64,000 nt of DNA from Pseudoalteromonas gelatinilytica (GCF_001641615.1 NZ_LRRU01000018.1:124001-188000), one strand, 5' to 3'. Numbered from the stretch's first letter, positions 37,168 through 45,921 are shown. The notes: generated by a model not told the origin, from the letters alone. Made by a program: numbers and translations.

Positions 37168-37510
37168 TACGTTGCTTACTACCTAAATGAAAACCAAGTT
37201 TTATAGCAAAATAGCTGATGGCACCAATAAAGTCAGCGATAAAGTCACCAACCGAGGCTTGACGGTAAGGCAGCATATCTTGCATAAATTCAATGGCGGC
37301 TCCATACCCAGCTAACAGTAAAATTTGCACCATGAGTGGTAATTTAAAGGCTTTATCCATCACCATGGCTAATATGAAGAAAATACCAAAATGCGCCACT
37401 TTATCTACGTGTGGGAAGAGGTTGCTCACCCCTTTAATTTCTTTGGCAAACAAAATCGTAAAGCCAATAATGCTGGCTAAAAAGATAACTTGGTAAACAC
37501 GCCTTGTCAC
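37160..37510 (-). CDS. VanZ-like family membrane protein
   Basis: 116 residues with about four hydrophobic helices and the VanZ-like marks DKVAHFGIFFILAM near residue 36 and a late acidic loop (AAIEFMQDMLPYRQASVGDF). VanZ proteins in enterococci lower teicoplanin sensitivity, but single-domain homologues in gammaproteobacteria have no proven role. The gene overlaps the start of panE by eight bases, so the two are coupled. Confidence 0.82.
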   Translation of the reverse strand: MTRRVYQVIFLASIIGFTILFAKEIKGVSNLFPHVDKVAHFGIFFILAMVMDKAFKLPLMVQILLLAGYGAAIEFMQDMLPYRQASVGDFIADFIGAISYFAIKLGFHLGSKQRNG

Positions 37511-37667
37511 AATAAACCCTAAAAATGCCGAAATTGAATGGCCAGTATATCAAACAATTTTTGCATCGCACCTGAACAAATCGGATAAAAATAGAAAGAA
37601 TCGACAAATAAGCGTTATAATTGCCAACCATAAATGAATTTAAAAAAGACTATGTTAGGAGAACCCC

Positions 37668-38150
37668 ATGCCTTCATTTGATATTGTTTCTGAAGTAGAA
37701 ATGAACGAAGCGCAGAATGCAGTAGATAATGCAAAGCGTGAACTAGAGACGCGTTTTGATTTTCGTGGTGTTGATGCATCAATCGAACTAAGTGATAAAG
37801 TAATCAAGTTAAAAGCTGAAGCACCACAACAAGTAATGCAACTTTTTGACATTCTTGCTGCGAAAATTTCAAAGCGTGGCTTAGATGTATCTAGCCTAGA
37901 ATTAAGAGATGAGTCGCGTAGCGGTAAATACGTAATGCGTGATGTTGCTCTTAAGCAAGGTATCGAAAAAGACGTAGCGAAGAAAATCGTTAAGTTAATC
38001 AAAGACTCAAAAATTAAAGTACAAGCCGCGATTCAAGGTGAAGAATTACGTGTAACTGGTAAAAAACGTGATGATTTACAAGAAGCAATGCAAGTTGTTC
38101 GTACTGCTGATTTAGGTCAACCATTCCAGTTCAAAAACTTCCGCGATTAA
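37668..38150 (+). CDS. yajQ: YajQ family nucleotide-binding protein
   Basis: The 160-residue protein begins [20 protein letters not shown] and ends [12 protein letters not shown], both diagnostic of YajQ. It has the two ferredoxin-like halves and the [14 protein letters not shown] block. In Xanthomonas a YajQ homologue binds c-di-GMP and acts on transcription; other homologues bind nucleotides or RNA. A c-di-GMP link here is inference, though the window also encodes HD-GYP proteins. It is monocistronic, with a GGAG ribosome binding site. Confidence 0.95.
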   Translation: MPSFDIVSEVEMNEAQNAVDNAKRELETRFDFRGVDASIELSDKVIKLKAEAPQQVMQLFDILAAKISKRGLDVSSLELRDESRSGKYVMRDVALKQGIEKDVAKKIVKLIKDSKIKVQAAIQGEELRVTGKKRDDLQEAMQVVRTADLGQPFQFKNFRD

Positions 38151-38160
38151 TACACTGTGT

Positions 38161-38205
38161 TTATAGCTTTAAGCTGTCAGTTTTAAGCTATAAGCCTGCA
38201 AGTTT
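38161..38205. repeat. AT-rich imperfect dyad repeat, left of the 79-residue gene
   Basis: TTATAGCTT (38161-38169) is perfectly inverted as AAGCTATAA (38185-38193), followed by GCCTGCAAG. A related sequence in the opposite orientation lies at 38590-38621, so the two flank the small gene. It might be a short dispersed element or the decayed end of one. Confidence 0.4.
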
Positions 38206-38259
38206 CTGAACTTTACAAGGAGCGTATTTTGAGACGAATATTAGGTTACAGAGAAAAAG

Positions 38260-38291
38260 ATATCTTCTAGCTATTTTCAGCTAGAGGATAT
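38260..38291 (+). promoter_or_regulatory. Hairpin that encloses the ribosome binding site of the 79-residue gene
   Basis: Thirteen consecutive base pairs (one G-U) between 38260-38272 and 38279-38291, with the loop ATTTTC. The Shine-Dalgarno AGAGGA (38283-38288) is wholly inside the right arm, and the ATG follows at 38294. It would block ribosome loading unless melted or bound, as in RNA thermometers or protein-controlled leaders. It is not a terminator, since only TTT follows. Confidence 0.65.
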
Positions 38292-38293
38292 TT

Positions 38294-38533
38294 ATGTCAG
38301 TAAAAAACAAAACAATTGACCGTAATAAACACGGTAAAATAAACAGAAAATACACAGGTCCACACAGTACTTATTTTTACCAACAAACACCAAGTTGGTG
38401 GGTGAAAATGACGATGACCAAGCCAAGAAGACGCTTAAATAAAGCTCTTTGCAAGCGTGTGCTGAATGGTGCTGACCCAGAAGGAATTGTTTTTCCGTTA
38501 GGAAACTCGAAACCTCATGAGTACTTCTGGTAA
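38294..38533 (+). CDS. Conserved small basic protein of unknown function (79 residues)
   Basis: A soluble basic protein with about 17 Lys/Arg. The N-terminal half is rich in K, R and H, with TPSWWVKM near residue 32 and KPRRRLNKALCKRVL near 43-57. The end DPEGIVFPLGNSKPHEYFW looks strongly conserved; I recall similar endings in hypothetical proteins of other gammaproteobacteria. The charge suggests nucleic-acid binding, which is inference. It has its own ribosome binding site inside a hairpin and its own terminator, so it is a self-contained unit between yajQ and btuB. Confidence 0.75.
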   Translation: MSVKNKTIDRNKHGKINRKYTGPHSTYFYQQTPSWWVKMTMTKPRRRLNKALCKRVLNGADPEGIVFPLGNSKPHEYFW

Positions 38534-38545
38534 TCATTGTTTTAT

Positions 38546-38577
38546 AAAAGCCAATCACCATGCTGATTGGCTTTTTT
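38546..38577 (+). terminator. Rho-independent terminator after the 79-residue gene
   Basis: Twelve-bp perfect stem AAAAGCCAATCA / TGATTGGCTTTT with a six-base loop and T6. From here to 38714 there is no gene; the stretch holds a copy of the AT-rich repeat and AT-rich sequence leading into the riboswitch. Confidence 0.9.
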
Positions 38578-38589
38578 GATCTGTCTCCA

Positions 38590-38621
38590 CTTGCAGCTTG
38601 AAGCTTTAGACTTAAAACTTG
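38590..38621. repeat. AT-rich repeat, right of the 79-residue gene
   Basis: CTTGCAGCTTGAAGCTTTAG, then ACTTAAAACTTG, is roughly the reverse complement of the sequence at 38161-38205 (both share CTTGCAG-CTT and CTTAAAACT elements). The match is imperfect and short. Confidence 0.35.
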
Positions 38622-38714
38622 TCTTTAGCGGTATAGCCGTCCATTGACTTTCTTCCCCAAAATCATCACAATAACGGCCTATTTTCGAGGTGTTTGCTGT
38701 ATCTTCAGATACGT

Positions 38715-38890
38715 TTTATTTCAAAGGGTGAAATAGTCGCAAGATAATCGGGAAGTCGGTGCGTTTTCAGGGAGAAAACAATGCCAACACTGCCCCCGCA
38801 ACGGTAATGTAGATGCCATGCATGTACAGAGTCCGGAGACCGGCCTTGAAGTAACTTACTATTCGCGTGTGCGGTGGGCACAGGCTAGGG
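38715..38890 (+). promoter_or_regulatory. Cobalamin riboswitch controlling btuB
   Basis: The conserved core is present in order: AATCGGGAAGTCGGTG (38746 onward), ACTGCCCCCGCAACGGTA (38789-38806), and the B12 box GTCCGGAGACCGGCC (38831-38845). It is followed by a hairpin TGTGC/GCACA with a GGTGG loop (38868-38882), which would be the kissing-loop partner and sits directly before the AGGGG ribosome binding site. This layout implies control of translation initiation: cobalamin binding should close the site. The 5' boundary is approximate. Confidence 0.9.
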
Positions 38891-38896
38891 GATATC

Positions 38897-40750
38897 ATGC
38901 TAAATAAATCTGCGTTAGGCGTAGCGGTTGCTGCTGCGTTGTCTTTTTCTGTATCTGCTGACGAGCAATCAATCGAGCACATCACAGTTTCTGCCAATAA
39001 ATTCGAACAATCAATTAATGATGTATTAGCCAGTGTTACTGTCATTGACCGCGCTGATATTGAAGCAAGCTATGTGCGTGACTTACCAAGCTTACTGGCA
39101 ACGCAAGCAGGCTTTCAAATTAATGCCAATGGTGGTTTTGGGCAAAGCTCAGGTGTTTCATTACGTGGTGCAAGTTCTCGTCATACACTTATTTTAATTG
39201 ATGGTGTACGCACAGGTTCTGCAACACTTGGCTATAAAAGTATTAGCAATATTCCTTTAAACAGTATTGAGCGTGTTGAAGTAATCAAAGGCTCACGTGC
39301 TGCAGTATATGGTTCTGACGCGCTAGCTGGTGTGATTAACATCATTACGCGTAAAGCACAAAACACGACCTTAGATGTTACTTTTGGCTCAGACTCTTAC
39401 CAAGAGTATCAAGTAGCGACAGGTGGTCAGTTTGCGGGTGTTGATGTTGCTGTTAATGCCGGTTATGAAAAAACAGATGGTTTTGATGTTTTGCAAGGCT
39501 TAGCCCCTGATGAAGACGGCTACGAGAACAAAAACCTTGGTTTTAACCTTGGTTATCAAAATGAGCAGTTAGGTGAGTTTTTAGCGCAAGCACAATACTC
39601 AGAAGGCGAAGCAAAATACGATAGCGCTTATAGCCCTGCAGACAGCACCTTAGAAAAAGGCGAGTTCGAAAATTACCAAGCTTCACTAGGTTGGAAAAAG
39701 GCTTTCGAAAAACACAGCCATTCCATTGATATTGCTATATCAAGTGATAGTTCAGATGACTCACGCATTGATTACACTGGCGCAACGGTGGTTGATAAGT
39801 TTGAAACTGAGCGTGAGCAAATCGATTACAATGGCCAATACTTTTTCAATCAAGCGCTGACTCTTAGTGGCGGTTTGAATTGGTATAAAGATGAAGTGAA
39901 CACTAACTCAGGTACTTATTTAAAAGACAGCCGTGAAGTATTCGCTGCGTTTGTTGGTGCTTATTATGATGACGAGCAAGTGCTGGCAAACCTAACCGTT
40001 CGCCAAGATGATGATCAGCAGTTTGGTGATGAAACAACTTACACTGCAGCTGTTGGTTATCACTTAAATGACATCGCGACATTCCGCATAAGTCAAAGCA
40101 CTGGCTTTAAATCTCCAACATTTAATGACCTATATTACCCAGGCTCAGGTAACCCAGAGTTAAACCCTGAAACATCAGATAACCAAGAGCTTGGCTTATC
40201 ACTCAATGTGAATGATATCAGCCTTGATATTGCGATTTTCCGCAGCGAAATCGACAACAAAATCGCTTGGGCACCAAATGCATCAGGGCAGTGGATCCCA
40301 ACCAATATAAACGAAGCTCGCCACGAAGGTGTTGAGTTTAGCTTTAAAAACCAAGTGTTTGGCTTTGATCACAGCTTTAACTTTACCTACCTTTCAGCGG
40401 AAGATACTGAGACAGGTCAGTCTCTAACCTATGTGTCAAACCACAGTGTGAATTGGTCATTAAACAAAGCATGGGGTGATTTTGATGCTGGTATCGATAT
40501 GCAATACCGTGGTGATCGTGATGGCAAGTTAACGCACTTACCTTCTTATACGTTATGGAATTTAGTTGGTCACTACCAAGCGACTGACAACTTAACTGTG
40601 TCACTACGTGTAGAAAACCTATTCGATAAAGAGTACAACGCCGTTGATGCCTATGGTACAGACCTAGATGGTGATTACATCAACGATGAATTTTATTACT
40701 ACAACACGGCTGAGCGTCGCCTGTTTGTAGGTGCCCGTTATCAGTTCTAA
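38897..40750 (+). CDS. btuB: TonB-dependent vitamin B12 receptor BtuB
   Basis: BtuB imports cobalamin across the outer membrane. The ATG at 38897 has AGGGG upstream and gives 617 residues, close to E. coli (614). A signal peptide ends near SFSVSADE, followed by a TonB box-like EHITVSAN. The plug domain contains VEVIKGSRAAVYGSDALAGV, and the barrel ends with a C-terminal aromatic (VGARYQF). The cobalamin riboswitch immediately upstream settles the substrate. No btuFCD transporter follows, so inner-membrane uptake is encoded elsewhere. Confidence 0.95.
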   Translation: MLNKSALGVAVAAALSFSVSADEQSIEHITVSANKFEQSINDVLASVTVIDRADIEASYVRDLPSLLATQAGFQINANGGFGQSSGVSLRGASSRHTLILIDGVRTGSATLGYKSISNIPLNSIERVEVIKGSRAAVYGSDALAGVINIITRKAQNTTLDVTFGSDSYQEYQVATGGQFAGVDVAVNAGYEKTDGFDVLQGLAPDEDGYENKNLGFNLGYQNEQLGEFLAQAQYSEGEAKYDSAYSPADSTLEKGEFENYQASLGWKKAFEKHSHSIDIAISSDSSDDSRIDYTGATVVDKFETEREQIDYNGQYFFNQALTLSGGLNWYKDEVNTNSGTYLKDSREVFAAFVGAYYDDEQVLANLTVRQDDDQQFGDETTYTAAVGYHLNDIATFRISQSTGFKSPTFNDLYYPGSGNPELNPETSDNQELGLSLNVNDISLDIAIFRSEIDNKIAWAPNASGQWIPTNINEARHEGVEFSFKNQVFGFDHSFNFTYLSAEDTETGQSLTYVSNHSVNWSLNKAWGDFDAGIDMQYRGDRDGKLTHLPSYTLWNLVGHYQATDNLTVSLRVENLFDKEYNAVDAYGTDLDGDYINDEFYYYNTAERRLFVGARYQF

Positions 40751-40868
40751 TAGCCATTAAGGTCAACTGAGCTGTTTGCTTAAAGCGAGTAATTGACATT
40801 AATTTGCCCGTTGATGTCATTCGTTTTTAAGTTAAAACACGCTCAGCGTTATTATTAGTTCTGCGTCT

Positions 40869-40900
40869 AAAAGCTCGCTACCTACTTAGCGGGCTTTTTT
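40869..40900. terminator. Terminator between btuB and msrA
   Basis: AAAGCTCGCTA / TAGCGGGCTTT stem (one mismatch) with T6. It abuts the msrA stop codon on the opposite strand. Confidence 0.75.
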
Positions 40901-41433
40901 CATTTTAGTTTATCTGCGTAATACTGTTCGAACTTAGCAAGCTTAGGGGCAATCAGAATACTGCAATAACCTTGATTTGGGTTTTCATTGTAATAGTCTT
41001 GATGGTACTGCTCTGCAGGGTAAAAGTTTGTAAGCGGGCTCAGCTCGGTTACTATCGGCTCTCGAATTTGCTTTTGTAAACCATCAATCATGGCTTGAGA
41101 TTCTGCTTTTTGCTTTTCATCATGATAATAAATAACACTTCGATACTGGGTGCCGACATCATTACCTTGGCGGTTTAACTGTGTGGCATCGTGTAAAGTG
41201 AAGAACATTTCAAGCAGGGTGTTATAGCTTACAATACTGCTGTCAAAATCAAGCTGAACCACTTCAGCGTGACCCGTTAAGCCGGTACAAATTTGTTGAT
41301 AACTTGGGTTTTCAATCTCACCACCGGCATAGCCAGAGCTGACATTAAGCACGCCTTTTACGCGTCTAAATGCGGCATCAATACACCAAAAGCAGCCGCC
41401 GCCAAAAGTGGCTATTTGTATGTTGTTATCCAT
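40900..41433 (-). CDS. msrA: Peptide methionine (S)-S-oxide reductase
   Basis: MsrA repairs methionine sulfoxide in proteins. The 177-residue protein has the active motif GGGCFWC with the nucleophile C14, the VSSGYAGGEIENPSYQQIC segment with the resolving-type cysteine nearby, and YHQDYYNENPNQGYC near the C-terminus. The last cysteine (in NQGYC) is a candidate recycling residue. No msrB is adjacent. It is a standalone gene between two terminators. Confidence 0.95.
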   Translation of the reverse strand: MDNNIQIATFGGGCFWCIDAAFRRVKGVLNVSSGYAGGEIENPSYQQICTGLTGHAEVVQLDFDSSIVSYNTLLEMFFTLHDATQLNRQGNDVGTQYRSVIYYHDEKQKAESQAMIDGLQKQIREPIVTELSPLTNFYPAEQYHQDYYNENPNQGYCSILIAPKLAKFEQYYADKLK

Positions 41434-41474
41434 ATTTCACTTCCTTACCGTTTTGCTGACTATAGCCGAAAAAA

Positions 41475-41500
41475 CAAAACGCCGTAAAGACGGCGTTTTG
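41475..41500. terminator. Terminator after the RND operon (bidirectional)
   Basis: Perfect 11-bp stem CAAAACGCCGT / ACGGCGTTTTG with an AAAG loop. On the minus strand it is followed by TTTTTT, so it serves the RND operon. Confidence 0.88.
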
Positions 41501-41517
41501 TTAAAGCTCAAGCTCGT

Positions 41518-44500
41518 TTAAATTTCTTCTAACGGCTTGTCTTTTGCTTGCTGCTCTAACTTGCTCTGTAAGTACTCAGGCGACTGGGTATTTCTGGCAA
41601 GTGCGCTGTATGCAGCAGGTACGACGAATAAGGTCAGTAAGGTTGCAACAATAACACCAGTAAATACCACCACACCAATTACCATACGGCTTTCTGCACC
41701 TGGGCCACTTGCAAGTACCAGCGGTACTGAGCTCATCACGGTGGTCAATGAGGTCATAATAATTGGGCGTAAACGTTGTGTCGCAGCTTGGGTAATCGCT
41801 TCGTTAAACTCCACACCTTTATCGCGCAGTTGGTTCGCGAACTCAACAATCAAGATACCGTTTTTCGCACTCAAACCTATCAGCATTACGATACCAATTT
41901 GGCTGTAAATATTCAGAGTAAGTCCGGTGTACCACAAACCAAATAATGCACCCACTAAACCAAGTGGTACTGTAAGCATGATCACAAATGGGTGAATAAA
42001 GCTTTCAAACTGGGCTGCAAGTACTAAGAAGGTGACTGTCAGTGCCAGTATGAATACATAGGTCATCGCCGATGCACCTTCATAGAACAGCTGCGATTCA
42101 CCCTTGTAGTCAATTGCACCGTCGATGTCGTTTTCTTCTGCTGCAACTTGATTTAAGAAGTTAAGTGCTTCTTCTAGGGTATAACCATCTGCTAAGTTCG
42201 CACTTAAAGTAATTGCGCGCATACGGTTATAACGGTTTAAACGCGATGCAGTGGCTTCTTCTTTTAAGCTAATTAAGCTATCTAGCGGCACTAATTCGCC
42301 ACTACGTGATTTTAAATAGATATTTGAGATATCAGTTGGGTTAGCAAAGTCTTCTTTGGTGCCTTTTAAAATCACATCGTATTCTTCACCGCGGTCGATA
42401 AAGGTGGTTACGCGGCGTTGGCCTAACATGGTTTCAAGCGTGCGGCCCACATCTGATACAGAAACCCCTAAATCAGCGGCTTTGTTTTTATCAATGTTGA
42501 TTAAAAACTGCGGGAATGTTTCTTTGTAATCATGATCGATTCTTACCAAGCCTGGGTTTTTCTCAGCACGCTTAATAATACGGTCTCGCCAATCGGCTAG
42601 CTGGTCGTAATCGTTACCTTGCAGTACAAATTCAATCGGACGAGATGAACCGCCGCCACCAATACCACGGCGCATAATGGCAAACGCACGCACATCAGTC
42701 ACTTCAGTCATTTTACCGCTGATTTCGTCCATCACTTCCCAGGTTGAGCGCTTACGCTTATCCCAATCAGCCATACCAATGATAGCAACACCGCCTTGAC
42801 CACCCCAGCCTGGCACACGAACAAGCACTCGGCTCAATTCACCAGACTCAGAGTAAGGCATTAAACGTTCTTCAATTTTAGCCATGTTTGCAGCGTTATT
42901 TTCATAACTCGCGCCCTCAGGGCCACTCATCATGATAAAGAAAGTACCGCGGTCTTCTTTTGGCGTAAGCTCTGATGGCACTTTTTGAAATAGCATAAAG
43001 CTAGCAACACCGGCCAAAATCATAGTCAGTAGTAAGCTCCACTTACGGCTCATATTTGAGGTGAGTGAGTTACGGTAGGCATTTTCGATTTTGTTAAAGC
43101 TTCTATCCATCCACTGGCTAAACTTGCTTTCTTTTTCTGATGACTTCAACACTTTTGAGCAAAGCGCTGGAGAAAGCGTTAACGCAGTAATACTAGAGAA
43201 GAACACCGCGGCGCTTACCGCCATCGCAAATTCGGTAAAGAGGGCACCGATACGGCCATCCATAAACACCAGAGGTACGAATACCGCAATCAATACGAGG
43301 GTCGTTGCTATAATCGCAAAGCCAACTTCACGGGCACCACGAAATGCAGCAAGTAGTGGTGGTTCGCCTAATTCGATACGGCGGTGAATGTTCTCGAGCA
43401 TAACAATCGCATCATCCACCACTAAACCAATTGCCAGCACGAGGGCTAGAAGAGTCAGTAAGTTGATTGAATAACCCATAGCCAGCAAGAACATAAAGCT
43501 ACCCACTAACGCCACAGGTACGGTTACAGCAGGCACTAGGGTTGCGCGGATATTGCCTAAAAACAGGTAAATAACTAAGACAACTAGCGCCATTGAAATA
43601 ACGAGTGTGCGATAAACTTCGTCAATCGATTCTTTGATGAAAATTGAAGAGTCATAGCTGTCTTGAATGGTGGTGCCTTCTGGCAGGTTACGCTTAATTT
43701 TTTCAAGCTCTGCGCGGGCATTATCAACCACGGTTAGGGTATTAGCTTTGGCTTGTTTGACGATACCCAAACCAATCATGTTACGGCCATTACCACGGAA
43801 TAAGCTTTCGTCGTCCGCGGCTTCTAAGTGCACATCAGCCACTTCACCTAAACGCACTAAATAGCCGTCTTCACCCCGTTTGATCACTAGGTTTCGAAAG
43901 TCTTGTTGATCTTTATAACTACGCGCAGTACGCACTGTAAAATCGCGGTCGATAGATTCGATTTCACCGGCAGGTAATTCAACGTTTTCAGTACGTAAAG
44001 TGGTTTCAATATCACTACTGGTAATACCGCGCGCAGCCATTGCTTTACGGTTTAACCAGATTTTCATTGCGTATTTACGCTCGCCACCCACGCGCACGTT
44101 TGAGACACCATCAACAACGGCTAATCGGTCAACAATAAAACGCTGCGCGTAATCAGATAACTGCAATGAATCCATGGTGGTACTGTTTAGTACGAACCAA
44201 GCAATTGGGCTTTCATCACTGTTTGATTTAGACACCTCTGGCGGGCGAACCTGCTCAGGTAAGCTATCAAGGGCACGGGCTACACGCTCACGTACATCGT
44301 TTGATGCGGCATCAATATCGCGGCTAATATTAAATTCAATGGTGATATTTGAGCGGCCATTTCGGCTCGATGAGTTAATACTTTTAATGCCTTCGATACC
44401 CGAAATACGGTTTTCGAGGACTTGGGTTATTTTCGTTTCAATGATCTCTGCGCTAGCACCTGTGTATTCAGTGCTAACACTAACAATCGGTGTTTCAATA

Positions 44501-44616
44501 TCTGGGTACTCGCGCAGTGGCAGCATAGAAAATGCCACCAAGCCAAAGGTGAGTAATAATAGGTTTATTACGATCGCGAAGACCGGGCGCTTAACGCTAG
44601 TATCAGTAATTTTCAT
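41518..44616 (-). CDS. RND multidrug efflux permease (AcrB/HAE1 family)
   Basis: The 1032-residue inner-membrane pump begins MKITDTSVKRPVFAIVINLL and has 12 hydrophobic segments arranged as two halves, each with a large periplasmic loop. The proton-relay aspartate pair is present in LVLAIGLVVDDAIVMLENI, and the second half has VMLIGLSAKNGILIVEFAN with the relay lysine. It belongs to the smaller 1030-residue group near MexK/VexF-like pumps. The adaptor gene lies three bp upstream on the same strand. No TolC-type gene is in the operon, so it likely shares a chromosomal TolC. Substrates unknown. Confidence 0.93.
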   Translation of the reverse strand: MKITDTSVKRPVFAIVINLLLLTFGLVAFSMLPLREYPDIETPIVSVSTEYTGASAEIIETKITQVLENRISGIEGIKSINSSSRNGRSNITIEFNISRDIDAASNDVRERVARALDSLPEQVRPPEVSKSNSDESPIAWFVLNSTTMDSLQLSDYAQRFIVDRLAVVDGVSNVRVGGERKYAMKIWLNRKAMAARGITSSDIETTLRTENVELPAGEIESIDRDFTVRTARSYKDQQDFRNLVIKRGEDGYLVRLGEVADVHLEAADDESLFRGNGRNMIGLGIVKQAKANTLTVVDNARAELEKIKRNLPEGTTIQDSYDSSIFIKESIDEVYRTLVISMALVVLVIYLFLGNIRATLVPAVTVPVALVGSFMFLLAMGYSINLLTLLALVLAIGLVVDDAIVMLENIHRRIELGEPPLLAAFRGAREVGFAIIATTLVLIAVFVPLVFMDGRIGALFTEFAMAVSAAVFFSSITALTLSPALCSKVLKSSEKESKFSQWMDRSFNKIENAYRNSLTSNMSRKWSLLLTMILAGVASFMLFQKVPSELTPKEDRGTFFIMMSGPEGASYENNAANMAKIEERLMPYSESGELSRVLVRVPGWGGQGGVAIIGMADWDKRKRSTWEVMDEISGKMTEVTDVRAFAIMRRGIGGGGSSRPIEFVLQGNDYDQLADWRDRIIKRAEKNPGLVRIDHDYKETFPQFLINIDKNKAADLGVSVSDVGRTLETMLGQRRVTTFIDRGEEYDVILKGTKEDFANPTDISNIYLKSRSGELVPLDSLISLKEEATASRLNRYNRMRAITLSANLADGYTLEEALNFLNQVAAEENDIDGAIDYKGESQLFYEGASAMTYVFILALTVTFLVLAAQFESFIHPFVIMLTVPLGLVGALFGLWYTGLTLNIYSQIGIVMLIGLSAKNGILIVEFANQLRDKGVEFNEAITQAATQRLRPIIMTSLTTVMSSVPLVLASGPGAESRMVIGVVVFTGVIVATLLTLFVVPAAYSALARNTQSPEYLQSKLEQQAKDKPLEEI

Positions 44617-44619
44617 GGT

Positions 44620-45675
44620 TTAGCCCTTGATACTTACTTTGCTGCCAGTACGGATCTTAATGATGCCTTCAGTCACAACTTGTTGGCCATTTTCAAGGCC
44701 TTTATCAATGGCTACCCAGCCATTGTGACGACCAGCCACATGCACTTCGACTTTGTTTGCAACGCCATCTTCAATTTGGAACACATAGTGTTTGTCTTGT
44801 TGCGGGATCACGGCTTTCTCAGGCACCATAAGTGCTTGGCTTGAGCTTAACTCTAAGGCAGTGTTTAACAGCATACCAGGGCGTAATAAACCGCTCTTAT
44901 TGATAAAGCTGGCAGTCACTTCAACGCTACGGGTAATTGAGTCTATGCGCGAGCTAATGTGAGTGACTTTACCGGTAAAAGTTTTTTCTGGGTAAGCATC
45001 ATTTTGCGTCATCACTTTCATACCGAGTTGCAGTTGCGCTAAGTATTTTTCTGGCACTTTAAAATCAACTTTGATAATGCTGATATCATCAAGTGTCGTA
45101 ATGTTGGTTGTGCTATTTACATAGGTACCAATTGAAATTTCACGCTTACCAAGCAAACCTGAAAAAGGCGCTTTAATCGTCATCTCGGCCAATTTTGTTT
45201 TTGCACTTTCAAGTTGTGCTTCGGTTGCGTCAACACGTGATAGCTGCTCTTCTAGTAACGACTTAGCAGTGGCTTGTGAGCGAGATAACTCAGTGAGGCG
45301 TTCAAGTTGGCGGCGCTCTTCTCGTAAATTGATGCTTAATTCTTTTACTGCTAATTCTTCTTCTTGCGATTGCAGTTGAACAAGCTTTTGACCTTTATTT
45401 ACTAAATCGCCATCGTTGAAAAAAATATCGGTAACATAATCGTTTTGTGCACTACGCAAGTAAATCGCTTGGTTAGCACGAGCACTACCAATTGCTTCAA
45501 TCAGCACTGCATTTTCTTCGGCGACAACAGTATGTGCTGTCACTTGAGTTGCGCTATTACCAAAATTGCTCTGCTCACCTTGGCTTGAAGGTAAATACAA
45601 ATAAATACATAACCCTAGCAAAAGGGTAATAATAAATGGAAAAAGAGCTTTGCCAGATTGTGTAGAATACATCAT
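44620..45675 (-). CDS. RND efflux periplasmic adaptor (membrane fusion protein)
   Basis: 351 residues with one N-terminal membrane anchor (FPFIITLLLGLCIYLYL), no lipobox cysteine, a barrel-sandwich split by a coiled-coil hairpin (KELSINLREERRQLERL, and TEAQLESAKTKLAEMTIKAP), the GLLGKREISIGTYV half-motif, and a beta-barrel with LRPGMLLNTALE. The first two codons are both ATG (45675 and 45672); either may be used. It is the first gene of the pump operon; no regulator is adjacent, though the 147-bp upstream region is shared with a divergent small ORF. Confidence 0.93.
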   Translation of the reverse strand: MMYSTQSGKALFPFIITLLLGLCIYLYLPSSQGEQSNFGNSATQVTAHTVVAEENAVLIEAIGSARANQAIYLRSAQNDYVTDIFFNDGDLVNKGQKLVQLQSQEEELAVKELSINLREERRQLERLTELSRSQATAKSLLEEQLSRVDATEAQLESAKTKLAEMTIKAPFSGLLGKREISIGTYVNSTTNITTLDDISIIKVDFKVPEKYLAQLQLGMKVMTQNDAYPEKTFTGKVTHISSRIDSITRSVEVTASFINKSGLLRPGMLLNTALELSSSQALMVPEKAVIPQQDKHYVFQIEDGVANKVEVHVAGRHNGWVAIDKGLENGQQVVTEGIIKIRTGSKVSIKG

Positions 45676-45822
45676 TGTGTTACCAGAAAATTAGTTGAGT
45701 GTAGTGTACAAAATTAGTACGTGCACCGTATGTCAGGTATCTCATATATTTGTGCATTTAGCGTAAAAGTTAAAAGTTCGGCTAGTTTGTTCCTTTATTG
45801 TGACTAAAAAAGAGGTTTTAGT

Positions 45823-45921
45823 ATGAGTAAAGAGCCAAAGTGTAATTATTGTTTAACGCTTAGAAAGATAGTTTTGGTCACAATTGTGATGTTTATTTTT
45901 TATTTTTCTGTTTATGGGTAA
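45823..45921 (+). CDS. 32-residue single-span membrane protein with CxxC
   Basis: A short ORF overlapping the next start by eight bases. It begins MSKEPKCNYCLTLRK, then has one hydrophobic stretch of about 17 residues (IVLVTIVMFIFYFSVYG). AGAGG lies seven bases before the ATG, in the loop of a small hairpin (ACTAAAA 45803-45809 / TTTTAGT 45816-45822). The overlap suggests translational coupling to the DUF2982 gene. Whether it is expressed as a functional peptide or is only a leader cannot be told. The C7-x-x-C10 pair is the only recognisable motif. Confidence 0.6.
   Translation: MSKEPKCNYCLTLRKIVLVTIVMFIFYFSVYG

Noticed and set aside
38161..38205. Terminator for yajQ
   Set aside because: It has a stem but no T-tract after it on the plus strand, and its sequence resembles the repeat at 38590.
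43091..44623. Plus-strand open frames inside the RND pump (for example 43091-43387 and 44174-44623)
   Set aside because: They are antisense shadows of the conserved pump coding sequence, with no family similarity and no ribosome binding sites.
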